Origin: Streptomyces gelaticus
GTDB lineage: Bacteria > Actinomycetota > Actinomycetes > Streptomycetales > Streptomycetaceae
NCBI RefSeq assembly: GCF_014649535.1
Contig: NZ_BMTF01000007.1
Span: 186,001-250,000 of the forward strand
Length of the DNA stretch: 64,000 bases
Direction: 5' to 3'
The notes beneath the pieces were generated by a model. It searched no databases and was not told where the DNA came from. It saw only the letters and a list, made by a program, of their open reading frames with translations. A program made the translations under genes and the position numbers. Position 1 is the stretch's first letter. Every line of letters starts with the position of its first letter. Positions 40,612-48,634 of this stretch are shown here, piece after piece.

Positions 40612-41904
40612 GTGGAGACAAGCGCCTCCGGGGTGACGCGACCGGATGCCGGGCATTCCGCCCCGGCCACCCGCCTGATCCACCGGGTCAGGGAGGCCAG
40701 GCTCGCCGGCGACCGCACGCAGGTCGCTCCGCGGGCCGAGATCGGTGCCTCGTGGGACCGGTTGCTGCGCAGCGGCATGGATCCGGACCAGTCCACCATG
40801 AGCGAGCTGCTGGGCGTGGACGAGATCGAGCACCGGCGCCGGAGCTCGACGCTGGGCGAGGTGATGCCGCTGCTGAACGACGGTCTGGTCGCCCTGGCGG
40901 ACGCCGCCCAGCAGATCATGGTGGTCACCGACGTGGAGTGCCGGGTGCTGTGGCGCCGGGGCAACGCGGCGGTGCTGCGCCGGGCGGACGACGTCTGTCT
41001 GGCAGAGGGCGCGGCCTGGGCGGAGGAGAGCACGGGGACGAACGCGATAGGTACGGCGCTGGTGTCCCGGGTCCCGGTCCAGGTCCACTCCTCGGAGCAC
41101 TTCGTCCGCACCCTGCACAACTGGACCTGCGCGGCGGCCCCGGTCCGGGACCCGCGGGACGGCAAGGTGATGGGGATCGTCGACATGAGCGGTCCCGCGT
41201 CGACGTTCCATCCGACGACGCTCGCCCTGGTCAGTTCGGTCGCCAGGCTCGCGGAGAGCGAGATCAGGAACCGGCATCTGCAGGCGATCGACCGGCTGCG
41301 TTCGGTGGCGGCACCGCTGGTGTGCCGGGTGGGCGGCCGGGCCCTGGCGGTGGACACCCACGGCTGGCTCGCCGCGGTGACCGGGATGCCGCCGATCGAC
41401 CGGCTGCCGCTGCCCAAGTCGTTGGCGCCCGGCCGGGTGTGGCTGCCGTCGCTCGGCATGTGCCGGGTCGAGCCGCTGCCCGGCGGCTGGCTCCTGCAGG
41501 TCGCGGACGGGCCCTCGGACGGAGCGCCGCAGCGGGTGGTGCTGGATCTGAGCCGGCCCCGCGGTCTCACGGTCAATGTCGTGGGCTCGGTGAGCACCTG
41601 GACGCAGCGGCTCTCGCCGCGCCACGCGGAGCTGCTGTACGCCCTGGCACTGCACCGCGAGGGGCGTACGGCGTCCGAGCTCGCCGAGGACATCTTCGGC
41701 GACGCGACCCGGACGGTGACGGTGCGGGCCGAGATCTCCCGGATGCGCCGCCATCTCGCCCAGGTGCTCGCGCACCGCCCGTACCGCTTCGCCGAGGACG
41801 TCGAGGTGGAGGTGATCCACCCGGACGACCCGGCCGATCTGCTTCCGCACTCGACGGCTCCGGTGGTGGTCAGGGCACGGACGGGCGGCCAGGACCGCTC
41901 GTAG
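40612..41904 (+). CDS. GAF-domain transcriptional regulator
   Basis: 430 residues. Residues about 85-230 form a GAF sensor domain like that of AcoR-type activators (VVTDVECRVLWRRGNAAVLR; TGTNAIGTALVSRVPVQVHS; VMGIVDMSGPAS). No AAA+ domain follows; instead residues about 330-410 look like a winged HTH (LSPRHAELLYALALHREGRT, ASELAEDIFG, VRAEISRMRRHL). GTG 40612 follows GGGGGGAA; an ATG at 40564 has a poor site. The ligand is unknown. Tandem TTGCAA sites lie upstream. Confidence 0.82.
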   Translation: METSASGVTRPDAGHSAPATRLIHRVREARLAGDRTQVAPRAEIGASWDRLLRSGMDPDQSTMSELLGVDEIEHRRRSSTLGEVMPLLNDGLVALADAAQQIMVVTDVECRVLWRRGNAAVLRRADDVCLAEGAAWAEESTGTNAIGTALVSRVPVQVHSSEHFVRTLHNWTCAAAPVRDPRDGKVMGIVDMSGPASTFHPTTLALVSSVARLAESEIRNRHLQAIDRLRSVAAPLVCRVGGRALAVDTHGWLAAVTGMPPIDRLPLPKSLAPGRVWLPSLGMCRVEPLPGGWLLQVADGPSDGAPQRVVLDLSRPRGLTVNVVGSVSTWTQRLSPRHAELLYALALHREGRTASELAEDIFGDATRTVTVRAEISRMRRHLAQVLAHRPYRFAEDVEVEVIHPDDPADLLPHSTAPVVVRARTGGQDRS

Positions 41905-41983
41905 CCGGTCACGCTCCCGGTCCGCCGTCCGCGCCCCGGGACCGGCTTTGGCGTGGGCGGCGGGGCGTGATTCCCTGGCAGTC

Positions 41984-42580
41984 ATGAGCAACTCCGTACA
42001 TACCACCGCGCCCGCCACCACCGAGGTGACCATCTGGTCCCTGGAACAGACCTCCCCCGACGATCTGCGGCCCGCCGCGGTCCCGGAGGGCGATGTGCGG
42101 ATCGTGCGGTCGCAGATTCCGCTGCCCGAGTTCAGCCGGTTCCTCTACACGGCGGTCGGCGGCGACATCCGGTGGACGGACCGGCTCGGCATGACGTACG
42201 CGCAGTGGCAGGAGGCCCTGGACCGGCCGGGGGCCGAGACCTGGGTGGCGTACGAGAACGGCACCCCGGCGGGCTACATCGAGCTGGATCCGCAGGACGA
42301 GGGCGCGGTCGAGGTCATGTACTTCGGGCTGATTCCGGCCTTCCGGGGGCGCCGGATAGGCGGCCATCTGCTCTCGTACGGGGTCGCCCGCGCCTGGGAC
42401 CTGGCGGAGCGCTGGCCGGATCGGACGCCGACGAAGCGGGTGTGGCTGCACACCTGTTCCAAGGACGGCCCGCACGCCATGGACAACTATGTGCGGCGCG
42501 GCTTCCGGCTCTTCGACACGAAGGTGGAGCTGGAGCCGGAGACGGCGACGCCCGGGCCGTGGCCGGGGGCCGGGCGGTAG
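41984..42580 (+). CDS. GNAT-family N-acetyltransferase
   Basis: 198 residues. The acetyl-CoA binding motif A is visible as VMYFGLIPAFRGRRIGGHLL, and motif B as MDNYVRRGFRLFDT. ATG 41984 was chosen over 41948. The acceptor substrate is unknown. Confidence 0.87.
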   Translation: MSNSVHTTAPATTEVTIWSLEQTSPDDLRPAAVPEGDVRIVRSQIPLPEFSRFLYTAVGGDIRWTDRLGMTYAQWQEALDRPGAETWVAYENGTPAGYIELDPQDEGAVEVMYFGLIPAFRGRRIGGHLLSYGVARAWDLAERWPDRTPTKRVWLHTCSKDGPHAMDNYVRRGFRLFDTKVELEPETATPGPWPGAGR

Positions 42581-42586
42581 CGGGAC

Positions 42587-42614
42587 GGGCGGCCGCTTCC
42601 GGTGACGGCCGCCC
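42587..42614 (+). terminator. Hairpin after the acetyltransferase gene
   Basis: GGGCGGCCG (42587-42595) pairs with CGGCCGCCC (42606-42614) with a 10-nt loop, 7 bp past the stop. Confidence 0.65.
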
Positions 42615-42735
42615 TCCGCGCACGGTGACGACAGGTGCGACAAGTGGGGTGATTGCGGAGATTACGGGCGGGTCGAGTCGGGCGTTCCGGGTGACGAGCA
42701 CCACGACATCTCGCGATGCGGGACACTCTCGTCCA

Positions 42736-42746
42736 TATCCTGGATA
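42736..42746. promoter_or_regulatory. Palindrome TATCC-T-GGATA ahead of the sulfur operon
   Basis: A perfect odd palindrome 41 bp upstream of the leader-peptide ATG, at a place expected to overlap the promoter. It is a candidate site for a sulfur-responsive regulator. Confidence 0.45.
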
Positions 42747-42786
42747 GTGGTGGACTGGCCCGAGATACGCGTGCCACGCTTCCGTC

Positions 42787-42870
42787 ATGCCTGGAACCGA
42801 AATAACCTTGGTGAGTCGACGCCACGTCGACCTCGGCCGTGTGTCCAGCGCCATCTGTCCGGCGAGCTGA
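42787..42870 (+). CDS. Putative leader peptide of the sulfur-assimilation operon (27 aa)
   Basis: A 27-residue peptide containing LVSRRHVDLGRVSSAIC, the signature of the actinobacterial putative leader peptide family that precedes sulfur-metabolism genes. Its single Cys is the fourth residue from the end. It precedes the sulfite reductase start by 114 bp. A Cys-dependent stall or translation-coupled control of the downstream operon is a natural hypothesis, but the mechanism is an inference. Confidence 0.85.
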   Translation: MPGTEITLVSRRHVDLGRVSSAICPAS

Positions 42871-42878
42871 GAGTCCCA

Positions 42879-42927
42879 GCACCGCCGCGCCCCCTTTTTC
42901 TCCGCAATCCCTGCGCACCGCCGCGCC
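42879..42927 (+). repeat. 13-bp direct repeat in the leader-sirA spacer
   Basis: GCACCGCCGCGCC occurs at 42879-42891 and 42915-42927, 36 bp apart, separated by a pyrimidine-rich stretch (CCCCCTTTTTCT). It may contribute to alternative RNA pairing, or may be chance. Confidence 0.5.
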
Positions 42928-42984
42928 TTGACGCGAGTGTGCAGTTCAGAGCCGCCCTCCTGCAGTCCCGAAGGACGTACTGTC

Positions 42985-44682
42985 ATGGCCGCCACCCCGG
43001 AACAGCCTGCGACCACCACGCCCCGCCGCAAGGCCGGCCGCCACCGTGGCGAAGGCCAGTGGGCCGCGGGGCACCACACTCCGCTCAACGGCAATGAGCA
43101 GTTCAAGAAGGACGACGACGGTCTCAATGTGCGGACACGCATTGAGACGATCTACTCCAAGCGCGGCTTCGACTCGATCGACCCCAACGATCTCCGTGGC
43201 CGCATGCGCTGGTGGGGCCTCTACACCCAGCGCAAGCCCGGGATCGACGGCGGCAAGACCGCGGTCCTGGAGCCGGAGGAGCTGGACGACACGTACTTCA
43301 TGCTGCGGGTCCGGATCGACGGCGGCCGGCTGACCACCGCGCAGCTGCGGGTGATCGGCGAGATCTCGCAGGAGTACGCGCGCGGCACCGCGGACATCAC
43401 CGACCGGCAGAACATCCAGCTGCACTGGATCCGCATCGAGGACGTCCCGGCGATCTGGGAGAAGCTGGAGGCCGTCGGGCTCTCCACCACCGAGGCGTGC
43501 GGCGACTGCCCCCGCGTGATCATCGGCTCCCCCGTGGCCGGCATCGCCGCCGACGAGATCATCGACGGCACGCCCGCCGTCGACGAGATCCACGACCGAT
43601 ACATCGGCAACAAGGAATTCTCCAACCTGCCGCGCAAGTTCAAGACCGCGATCTCCGGTTCGCCGGTGCAGGACGTGGTCCACGAGATCAACGATGTCGC
43701 GTTCGTCGGCGTGGTCCATCCCGAGCACGGTCCGGGATTCGACGTCTGGGTCGGTGGCGGGCTCTCCACCAACCCGCGGCTCGCCGAGCGGCTCGGTGCG
43801 TGGGTGCCGCTCGACGAGGTTCCGGACGTCTGGGCGGGAGTCGTCGGCATCTTCCGCGACTACGGATACCGCCGACTGCGCAACCGCGCCCGGCTGAAGT
43901 TCCTGATGGCCGACTGGGGCCCGGCGAAGTTCCGCCAGGTGCTGGAGGACGAGTACCTGAAGCGTCCGCTGACCGACGGCCCCGCACCCGAGCAGCCCAG
44001 CAGCCGCTGGCGCGACCACGTGGGGGTGCACCAGCAGCAGGACGGCCGCTTCTACGTCGGTTTCGCCCCCCGGGTCGGCCGGGTGGACGGGACCACGCTG
44101 GCCAAGATCGCCGACCTGGCCGCCGCACACGGCTCGGACCGGCTGCGGACCACCGTCGAGCAGAAGATGATCATCCTCGATGTGGCGCAGGACCAGGTGG
44201 ACTCCCTGGTCGCCGGGCTGGAGGCGCTCGACTTCCAGGTGCGGCCCTCGCCGTTCCGGCGCGGCACGATGGCCTGCACCGGCATCGAGTTCTGCAAGCT
44301 GGCGATCGTCGAGACGAAGGCGCGCGGCGCGGCGCTGATCGACGAACTGGAGCGCCGCCTGCCGGACTTCGACGAGCCGCTCACCATCAACCTCAACGGC
44401 TGCCCCAACGCCTGCGCCCGCATCCAGACCGCCGACATCGGCCTCAAGGGCCAGCTCGTGCTCGACGAGGACGGCAACCAGGTCGAGGGTTATCAGGTGC
44501 ACCTGGGCGGCGCCCTGGGCCTGGAGGCCGGGTTCGGCCGCAAGGTCCGCGGTCTGAAGGTCACTTCGGCCGAGCTGCCCGACTACGTCGAGCGGGTCCT
44601 GGGCCGTTTCCAGGAGGAGCGCGAGGACGGGGAGCGGTTCGCGGCCTGGGCGGCCCGGGCCAGTGCGGAGTCGCTGTCATGA
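42985..44682 (+). CDS. sirA: Sulfite reductase (ferredoxin-type, siroheme/[4Fe-4S])
   Basis: 565 residues with the duplicated ferrodoxin-like and siroheme-binding halves of the nitrite/sulfite reductase family. The [4Fe-4S]-siroheme ligands are Cys431 and Cys437 (CTGIEFC) and Cys473 and Cys477 (NGCPNAC). Substrate-binding arginines lie in TADITDRQNIQLHWIRIED. Next to cysH, cysC, cysD, cysN and a chelatase gene it is a sulfite rather than nitrite reductase, reducing sulfite to sulfide. The stop overlaps the next start (ATGA). Siroheme would come from the CbiX-type chelatase at 51.5 kb. Confidence 0.92.
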   Translation: MAATPEQPATTTPRRKAGRHRGEGQWAAGHHTPLNGNEQFKKDDDGLNVRTRIETIYSKRGFDSIDPNDLRGRMRWWGLYTQRKPGIDGGKTAVLEPEELDDTYFMLRVRIDGGRLTTAQLRVIGEISQEYARGTADITDRQNIQLHWIRIEDVPAIWEKLEAVGLSTTEACGDCPRVIIGSPVAGIAADEIIDGTPAVDEIHDRYIGNKEFSNLPRKFKTAISGSPVQDVVHEINDVAFVGVVHPEHGPGFDVWVGGGLSTNPRLAERLGAWVPLDEVPDVWAGVVGIFRDYGYRRLRNRARLKFLMADWGPAKFRQVLEDEYLKRPLTDGPAPEQPSSRWRDHVGVHQQQDGRFYVGFAPRVGRVDGTTLAKIADLAAAHGSDRLRTTVEQKMIILDVAQDQVDSLVAGLEALDFQVRPSPFRRGTMACTGIEFCKLAIVETKARGAALIDELERRLPDFDEPLTINLNGCPNACARIQTADIGLKGQLVLDEDGNQVEGYQVHLGGALGLEAGFGRKVRGLKVTSAELPDYVERVLGRFQEEREDGERFAAWAARASAESLS

Positions 44683-44858
44683 GCGAGCGCGCCGCACCGT
44701 TCCACTGCCCGTACTGCGGGGACGAGGACCTGCGTCCGCACGAGAGCGGCCACGGAGCCTGGGAGTGTGCGTCCTGCAACCGCGCGTTCCAGCTCAAGTT
44801 CCTGGGCCTGCTGGCCCGGGGGCTGCAGCGCAACGATGCCGAAGGGGACGGGACATGA
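44679..44858 (+). CDS. Small zinc-ribbon-like protein in the sulfur operon
   Basis: 59 residues with two CxxC pairs (HCPYCG and CASCN) that should bind Zn, followed by a hydrophobic/basic helix (FQLKFLGLLARGLQ). It overlaps sirA at its start and cysH at its stop, so it is translationally coupled. I recall small genes at this place in other Streptomyces sulfur operons. The role is not known; an accessory to APS or sulfite reductase is possible. Confidence 0.8.
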   Translation: MSERAAPFHCPYCGDEDLRPHESGHGAWECASCNRAFQLKFLGLLARGLQRNDAEGDGT

Positions 44859-45556
44859 CGGATACTCTGCGGACCGGAGACCTCGAATCCCTGGCCGGGC
44901 GGGCCGGCCGTGAGCTGGAGGACGCCTCTGCGCCGGAGATCCTGAAGTGGGCCGCCGACACCTTCGGCGGGAAGTTCTGTGTCACCTCTTCCATGGAGGA
45001 CGCGGTCGTCGCGCACCTCGCCTCGCGCGTCCTGCCCGGCGTCGACGTGGTCTTCCTCGACACCGGCTACCACTTCCCGGAGACCATCGGCACGCGTGAC
45101 GCGGTCGAGGCCGTGATGGACGTCAATGTCATCACGCTGACCCCCCGGCAGACGGTCGCCGAGCAGGACGCCGAGTACGGGCCGAAGCTGCACGACCGCG
45201 ACCCCGATCTGTGCTGCGCGCTGCGCAAGGTCGAGCCGCTCCAGGAAGGTCTCACCGGGTACACCGCCTGGGCGACCGGGCTGCGCCGCGACGAGTCCCC
45301 CACCCGGGCGAACACCCCCGTCGTCGGCTGGGACGGCAAACGACGGAAGGTGAAGGTCTCGCCGATCGCCCGCTGGACGCAGGAAGACGTCGACGCCTAC
45401 GTCGCCGAGCACGGCGTACTCACCAACCCCCTGCTGATGGACGGCTACGCCTCCGTGGGCTGCGCGCCCTGCACCCGCCGGGTGCTGGAGGGGGAGGATG
45501 TCAGGGCCGGACGCTGGGCCGGCCGGGGCAAGACCGAGTGCGGGCTGCACGACTGA
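44855..45556 (+). CDS. cysH: Adenylyl-sulfate (APS) reductase
   Basis: 233 residues. The nucleotide-binding SSMEDAVVAHLA loop is near residue 46. Catalytic Cys is in the C-terminal KTECGLHD. The additional paired cysteines (CC in LCCALRK and CAPC) bind a [4Fe-4S] cluster and mark the enzyme as APS rather than PAPS reductase. It reduces adenylyl sulfate to sulfite, feeding SirA. Confidence 0.92.
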   Translation: MTDTLRTGDLESLAGRAGRELEDASAPEILKWAADTFGGKFCVTSSMEDAVVAHLASRVLPGVDVVFLDTGYHFPETIGTRDAVEAVMDVNVITLTPRQTVAEQDAEYGPKLHDRDPDLCCALRKVEPLQEGLTGYTAWATGLRRDESPTRANTPVVGWDGKRRKVKVSPIARWTQEDVDAYVAEHGVLTNPLLMDGYASVGCAPCTRRVLEGEDVRAGRWAGRGKTECGLHD

Positions 45557-45579
45557 TGACGACTGATCAGGAGACTTCG

Positions 45580-46125
45580 ATGAGCGTGACGGAGACGGGG
45601 GCCACCATCTGGCTGACCGGTCTGCCGAGCGCGGGCAAGACCACCATCGCGTACGAACTCGCCGGGCGGCTGCGCGGTGAGGGCCATCGTGTGGAGGTGC
45701 TCGACGGCGACGAGATCCGGGAGTTCCTCTCCGCGGGTCTCGGTTTCTCCCGCGAGGACCGTCACACCAACGTCCAGCGGATCGGCTTCGTCGCCGAGCT
45801 GCTGGCGGCCAACGGCGTGAAGGTGCTGGTCCCGGTCATCGCCCCGTACGCGGACAGCCGGGACGCGGTACGCAAGCGGCACCAGACCGAGGGCACCGCC
45901 TATCTGGAGGTGCATGTCGCGACTCCGGTCGAGGTGTGCTCCGCACGCGATGTGAAGGGCCTCTACGCCAAGCAGGCGGCGGGCGAGATCAGCGGCCTCA
46001 CCGGGGTCGACGACCCTTACGAGGCGCCCGAGTCGCCCGATCTGCGGATCGAGTCGCACCGGCAGACCGTGCAGGAGTCCGCGGCGGAGCTCTACGCGCT
46101 GCTGAGCGAGAGGGGTGCGGCATGA
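45580..46125 (+). CDS. cysC: Adenylyl-sulfate kinase
   Basis: 181 residues. P-loop GLPSAGKTTIAY near residue 13, the DGDEIREFLSAGLGFSREDR segment and the GLYAKQAAGEI region are typical. It phosphorylates APS to PAPS. ATG 45580 follows CAGGAGA; an earlier ATG at 45556 overlaps the cysH stop. With an APS reductase present, PAPS is not needed for assimilation, so it may supply sulfotransferases. Confidence 0.92.
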   Translation: MSVTETGATIWLTGLPSAGKTTIAYELAGRLRGEGHRVEVLDGDEIREFLSAGLGFSREDRHTNVQRIGFVAELLAANGVKVLVPVIAPYADSRDAVRKRHQTEGTAYLEVHVATPVEVCSARDVKGLYAKQAAGEISGLTGVDDPYEAPESPDLRIESHRQTVQESAAELYALLSERGAA

Positions 46126-47057
46126 CGACCGTCGCGACCGTGCATGAAGACACCGGCAATCCGTACGCACTCAGCCACCTGGACTCCCTGGAGTCCGAGG
46201 CCGTGCACATCTTCCGCGAGGTGGCGGGCGAGTTCGAGCGGCCGGTGATCCTGTTCTCCGGCGGCAAGGATTCCATCGTGATGCTGCACCTGGCGCTCAA
46301 GGCGTTCGCGCCCGCGCCGGTGCCGTTCACGCTGCTGCACGTGGACACCGGGCACAACTTCCCCGAGGTGCTGGAGTACCGCGACCGGACGGTGGTCCGG
46401 CACGGGCTGCGGCTCCATGTCGCCTCCGTGCAGGAGTACATCGATGCCGGGAAGCTCCGCGAGCGCCCGGACGGCACCCGCAACCCCCTGCAGACCGTGC
46501 CGCTGACCGAGGCGATCCAGCAGCACCGATTCGACGCCGTGTTCGGCGGCGGGCGCCGGGACGAGGAGAAGGCGCGCGCCAAGGAGCGGGTCTTCTCGCT
46601 GCGCGACGAGTTCTCCCAGTGGGATCCGCGCCGCCAGCGCCCCGAGCTGTGGCAGCTCTACAACGGCCGGCACGCGCCCGGCGAGCACGTCAGGGTCTTC
46701 CCGATCTCCAACTGGACCGAGCTGGACGTCTGGCAGTACATCGCGCGCGAGGGCATCGAGCTCCCGCAGATCTACTTCGCCCATGAGCGCGAGGTCTTCA
46801 GCCGCTCCGGCATGTGGCTGACCGCGGGCGACTGGGGCGGCCCCAAGGAGGGCGAGCGGGTCGAGACCAGACAGGTGCGCTACCGCACGGTCGGCGACAT
46901 GTCGTGCACCGGCGCCGTCGACTCGGACGCGACGACGCTGGACGACGTGATCGACGAGATCGCCGCCTCCCGGCTCACCGAGCGGGGCGCGACGCGTGCC
47001 GACGACAAGCTGTCCGAGGCCGCGATGGAAGACCGCAAGCGCGAGGGGTACTTCTAA
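46122..47057 (+). CDS. cysD: Sulfate adenylyltransferase small subunit
   Basis: 311 residues. The PP-loop is seen in LFSGGKDSIVMLHLALKAF, and further family blocks are GGGRRDEEKARAKERVFS and RYRTVGDMSCTGAVDS. With CysN it forms APS from ATP and sulfate. The ATG overlaps the cysC stop by 4 bp. Confidence 0.95.
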   Translation: MTTVATVHEDTGNPYALSHLDSLESEAVHIFREVAGEFERPVILFSGGKDSIVMLHLALKAFAPAPVPFTLLHVDTGHNFPEVLEYRDRTVVRHGLRLHVASVQEYIDAGKLRERPDGTRNPLQTVPLTEAIQQHRFDAVFGGGRRDEEKARAKERVFSLRDEFSQWDPRRQRPELWQLYNGRHAPGEHVRVFPISNWTELDVWQYIAREGIELPQIYFAHEREVFSRSGMWLTAGDWGGPKEGERVETRQVRYRTVGDMSCTGAVDSDATTLDDVIDEIAASRLTERGATRADDKLSEAAMEDRKREGYF

Positions 47058-48389
47058 ATGACCACCATCAGCCGGCAGTTGTCGGCCACCACCCTGCTGC
47101 GGTTCGCCACCGCGGGCTCCGTCGACGACGGCAAGTCCACCCTCGTGGGACGTCTGCTGCACGACTCCAAGTCGGTCCTCACCGACCAGCTGGAGGCGGT
47201 CGAGCACGCCTCGCGCAGCCGGGGCCAGCAGGCGCCCGACCTGGCACTGCTGACCGACGGGCTGCGGGCCGAGCGCGAGCAGGGCATCACCATCGATGTC
47301 GCCTACCGCTACTTCGCGACCCCGCGCCGCCGGTTCATCCTGGCCGACACCCCGGGGCATGTGCAGTACACCCGGAACATGGTGACCGGTGCCTCGACGG
47401 CCGAGCTGGCGGTCGTCCTGGTCGACGCCCGCAACGGTGTCGTCGAACAGACCCGCCGCCATGCCGCGGTCGCCGCGCTGCTGCGGGTGCCGCACGTGGT
47501 GCTGGCCGTCAACAAGATGGATCTGGTCGACTACGCGGAGCCGGTGTTCGCCGCCATCGCCGAGGAGTTCACGGCGTACGCCGCCTCGCTCGGCGTCCCG
47601 GAGATCACTGCCATCCCGATCTCCGCGCTGGCCGGTGACAATGTCGTGGAGCCGTCCGCGCACATGGACTGGTACGGCGGCCCGACGGTCCTGGAACACC
47701 TGGAGACGGTGCCGGTCAGCCACGACCTCACCACCTGCCACGCCCGCTTCCCGGTCCAGTACGTGATCCGGCCGCAGACCGCCGAGCACCCCGACTACCG
47801 GGGCTACGCCGGTCAGATCGCCGCCGGCGCGTTCCGGGTGGGCGAGACCGTGACCGTCCTGCCCTCCGGCCGTATGTCGACGATCACCGCGATCGACGCG
47901 CTCGGCGAGAGTGTGGACATAGCCTGGGCGCCGCAGTCGGTGACCCTCCGGCTGGCCGACGACATCGACATCTCGCGCGGTGACCTGATCGCACCGGCCG
48001 ACGACGCGCCGGCCGTCACCCAGGACGTCGAGGCGACCGTCTGCCACGTCGCCGACCAGCCGCTCGCCGTCGGCCGACGGGTGCTGCTCAAGCACACCAC
48101 CCGCACGGTCAAGGCAATCGTCAAGGACATCCCCTCGCGCCTCACGCTGGACGACCTCTCCCAGCACCATGCGCCCGGACAACTCGTCGCCAACGACATC
48201 GGCCGGGTCGTCGTCCGCACCGCGGAGCCGCTCGCGCTCGACGCGTACGCGGACTCCCGGCGCACCGGATCGTTCCTGCTGATCGACCCCGCGGACGGCA
48301 CCACGCTGACGGCCGGCATGGCGGGCGCCTCGTTCGCCGCCGCGGCCGGGCCCGAGGCCGCCACGGACGACGCCGAATGGGACTTCTGA
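47058..48389 (+). CDS. cysN: Sulfate adenylyltransferase large (GTPase) subunit
   Basis: 443 residues, an EF-Tu-like GTPase that drives sulfate activation. G1 GSVDDGKST, G2 around EQGITIDVAYRYF, G3 DTPGH, G4 NKMDL, G5 ISAL; beta-barrel domains from about residue 230. Starts directly after the cysD stop. No C-terminal kinase domain is fused, consistent with the separate cysC. Confidence 0.95.
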   Translation: MTTISRQLSATTLLRFATAGSVDDGKSTLVGRLLHDSKSVLTDQLEAVEHASRSRGQQAPDLALLTDGLRAEREQGITIDVAYRYFATPRRRFILADTPGHVQYTRNMVTGASTAELAVVLVDARNGVVEQTRRHAAVAALLRVPHVVLAVNKMDLVDYAEPVFAAIAEEFTAYAASLGVPEITAIPISALAGDNVVEPSAHMDWYGGPTVLEHLETVPVSHDLTTCHARFPVQYVIRPQTAEHPDYRGYAGQIAAGAFRVGETVTVLPSGRMSTITAIDALGESVDIAWAPQSVTLRLADDIDISRGDLIAPADDAPAVTQDVEATVCHVADQPLAVGRRVLLKHTTRTVKAIVKDIPSRLTLDDLSQHHAPGQLVANDIGRVVVRTAEPLALDAYADSRRTGSFLLIDPADGTTLTAGMAGASFAAAAGPEAATDDAEWDF

Positions 48390-48490
48390 TGACCATCGAC
48401 ATCTACTCCACGTTCGCGAAGGAGGGCGGCCGCGTCGGCAGCGGCGCCCTCGGCAGCGGCCAGGGCGGGGTCGCGCGATGTGCGCGATGA
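48389..48490 (+). CDS. Small ORF (33 aa) coupled to cysN
   Basis: The ATG overlaps the cysN stop (TGATG). The peptide starts MTIDIYSTFAKEGG and becomes Gly/Ser-rich (GSGALGSGQGG). It could be a small coupled protein or the remains of a gene. No recognised family. The remaining bases to 48634 hold an Arg/Pro-rich overlapping frame (ATG 48478) that I do not believe is a gene. Confidence 0.4.
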   Translation: MTIDIYSTFAKEGGRVGSGALGSGQGGVARCAR

Positions 48491-48634
48491 CGTACGCGCA
48501 CCGCCTGCGCGCCCGCTCGCTCCAACCGCACCGCCCGCACAGCCAGTTCAGACGAAGACCTGCCGACTTCCCGGCCGCGTCCCCGTAGCAGCCGCTCGGG
48601 ACGCGAGCACCGGGCCGACGAGAGGAATCCCTCC

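Noticed and set aside
42747-43097. A plus-strand 116-codon frame overlapping the sulfur leader
   Set aside because: It overlaps the recognised leader peptide and sirA in another frame, with no binding site or family.
46092-48182. A 696-codon minus-strand frame across cysD/cysN
   Set aside because: Shadow of the two sulfate adenylyltransferase genes, which have complete motif sets on the plus strand.
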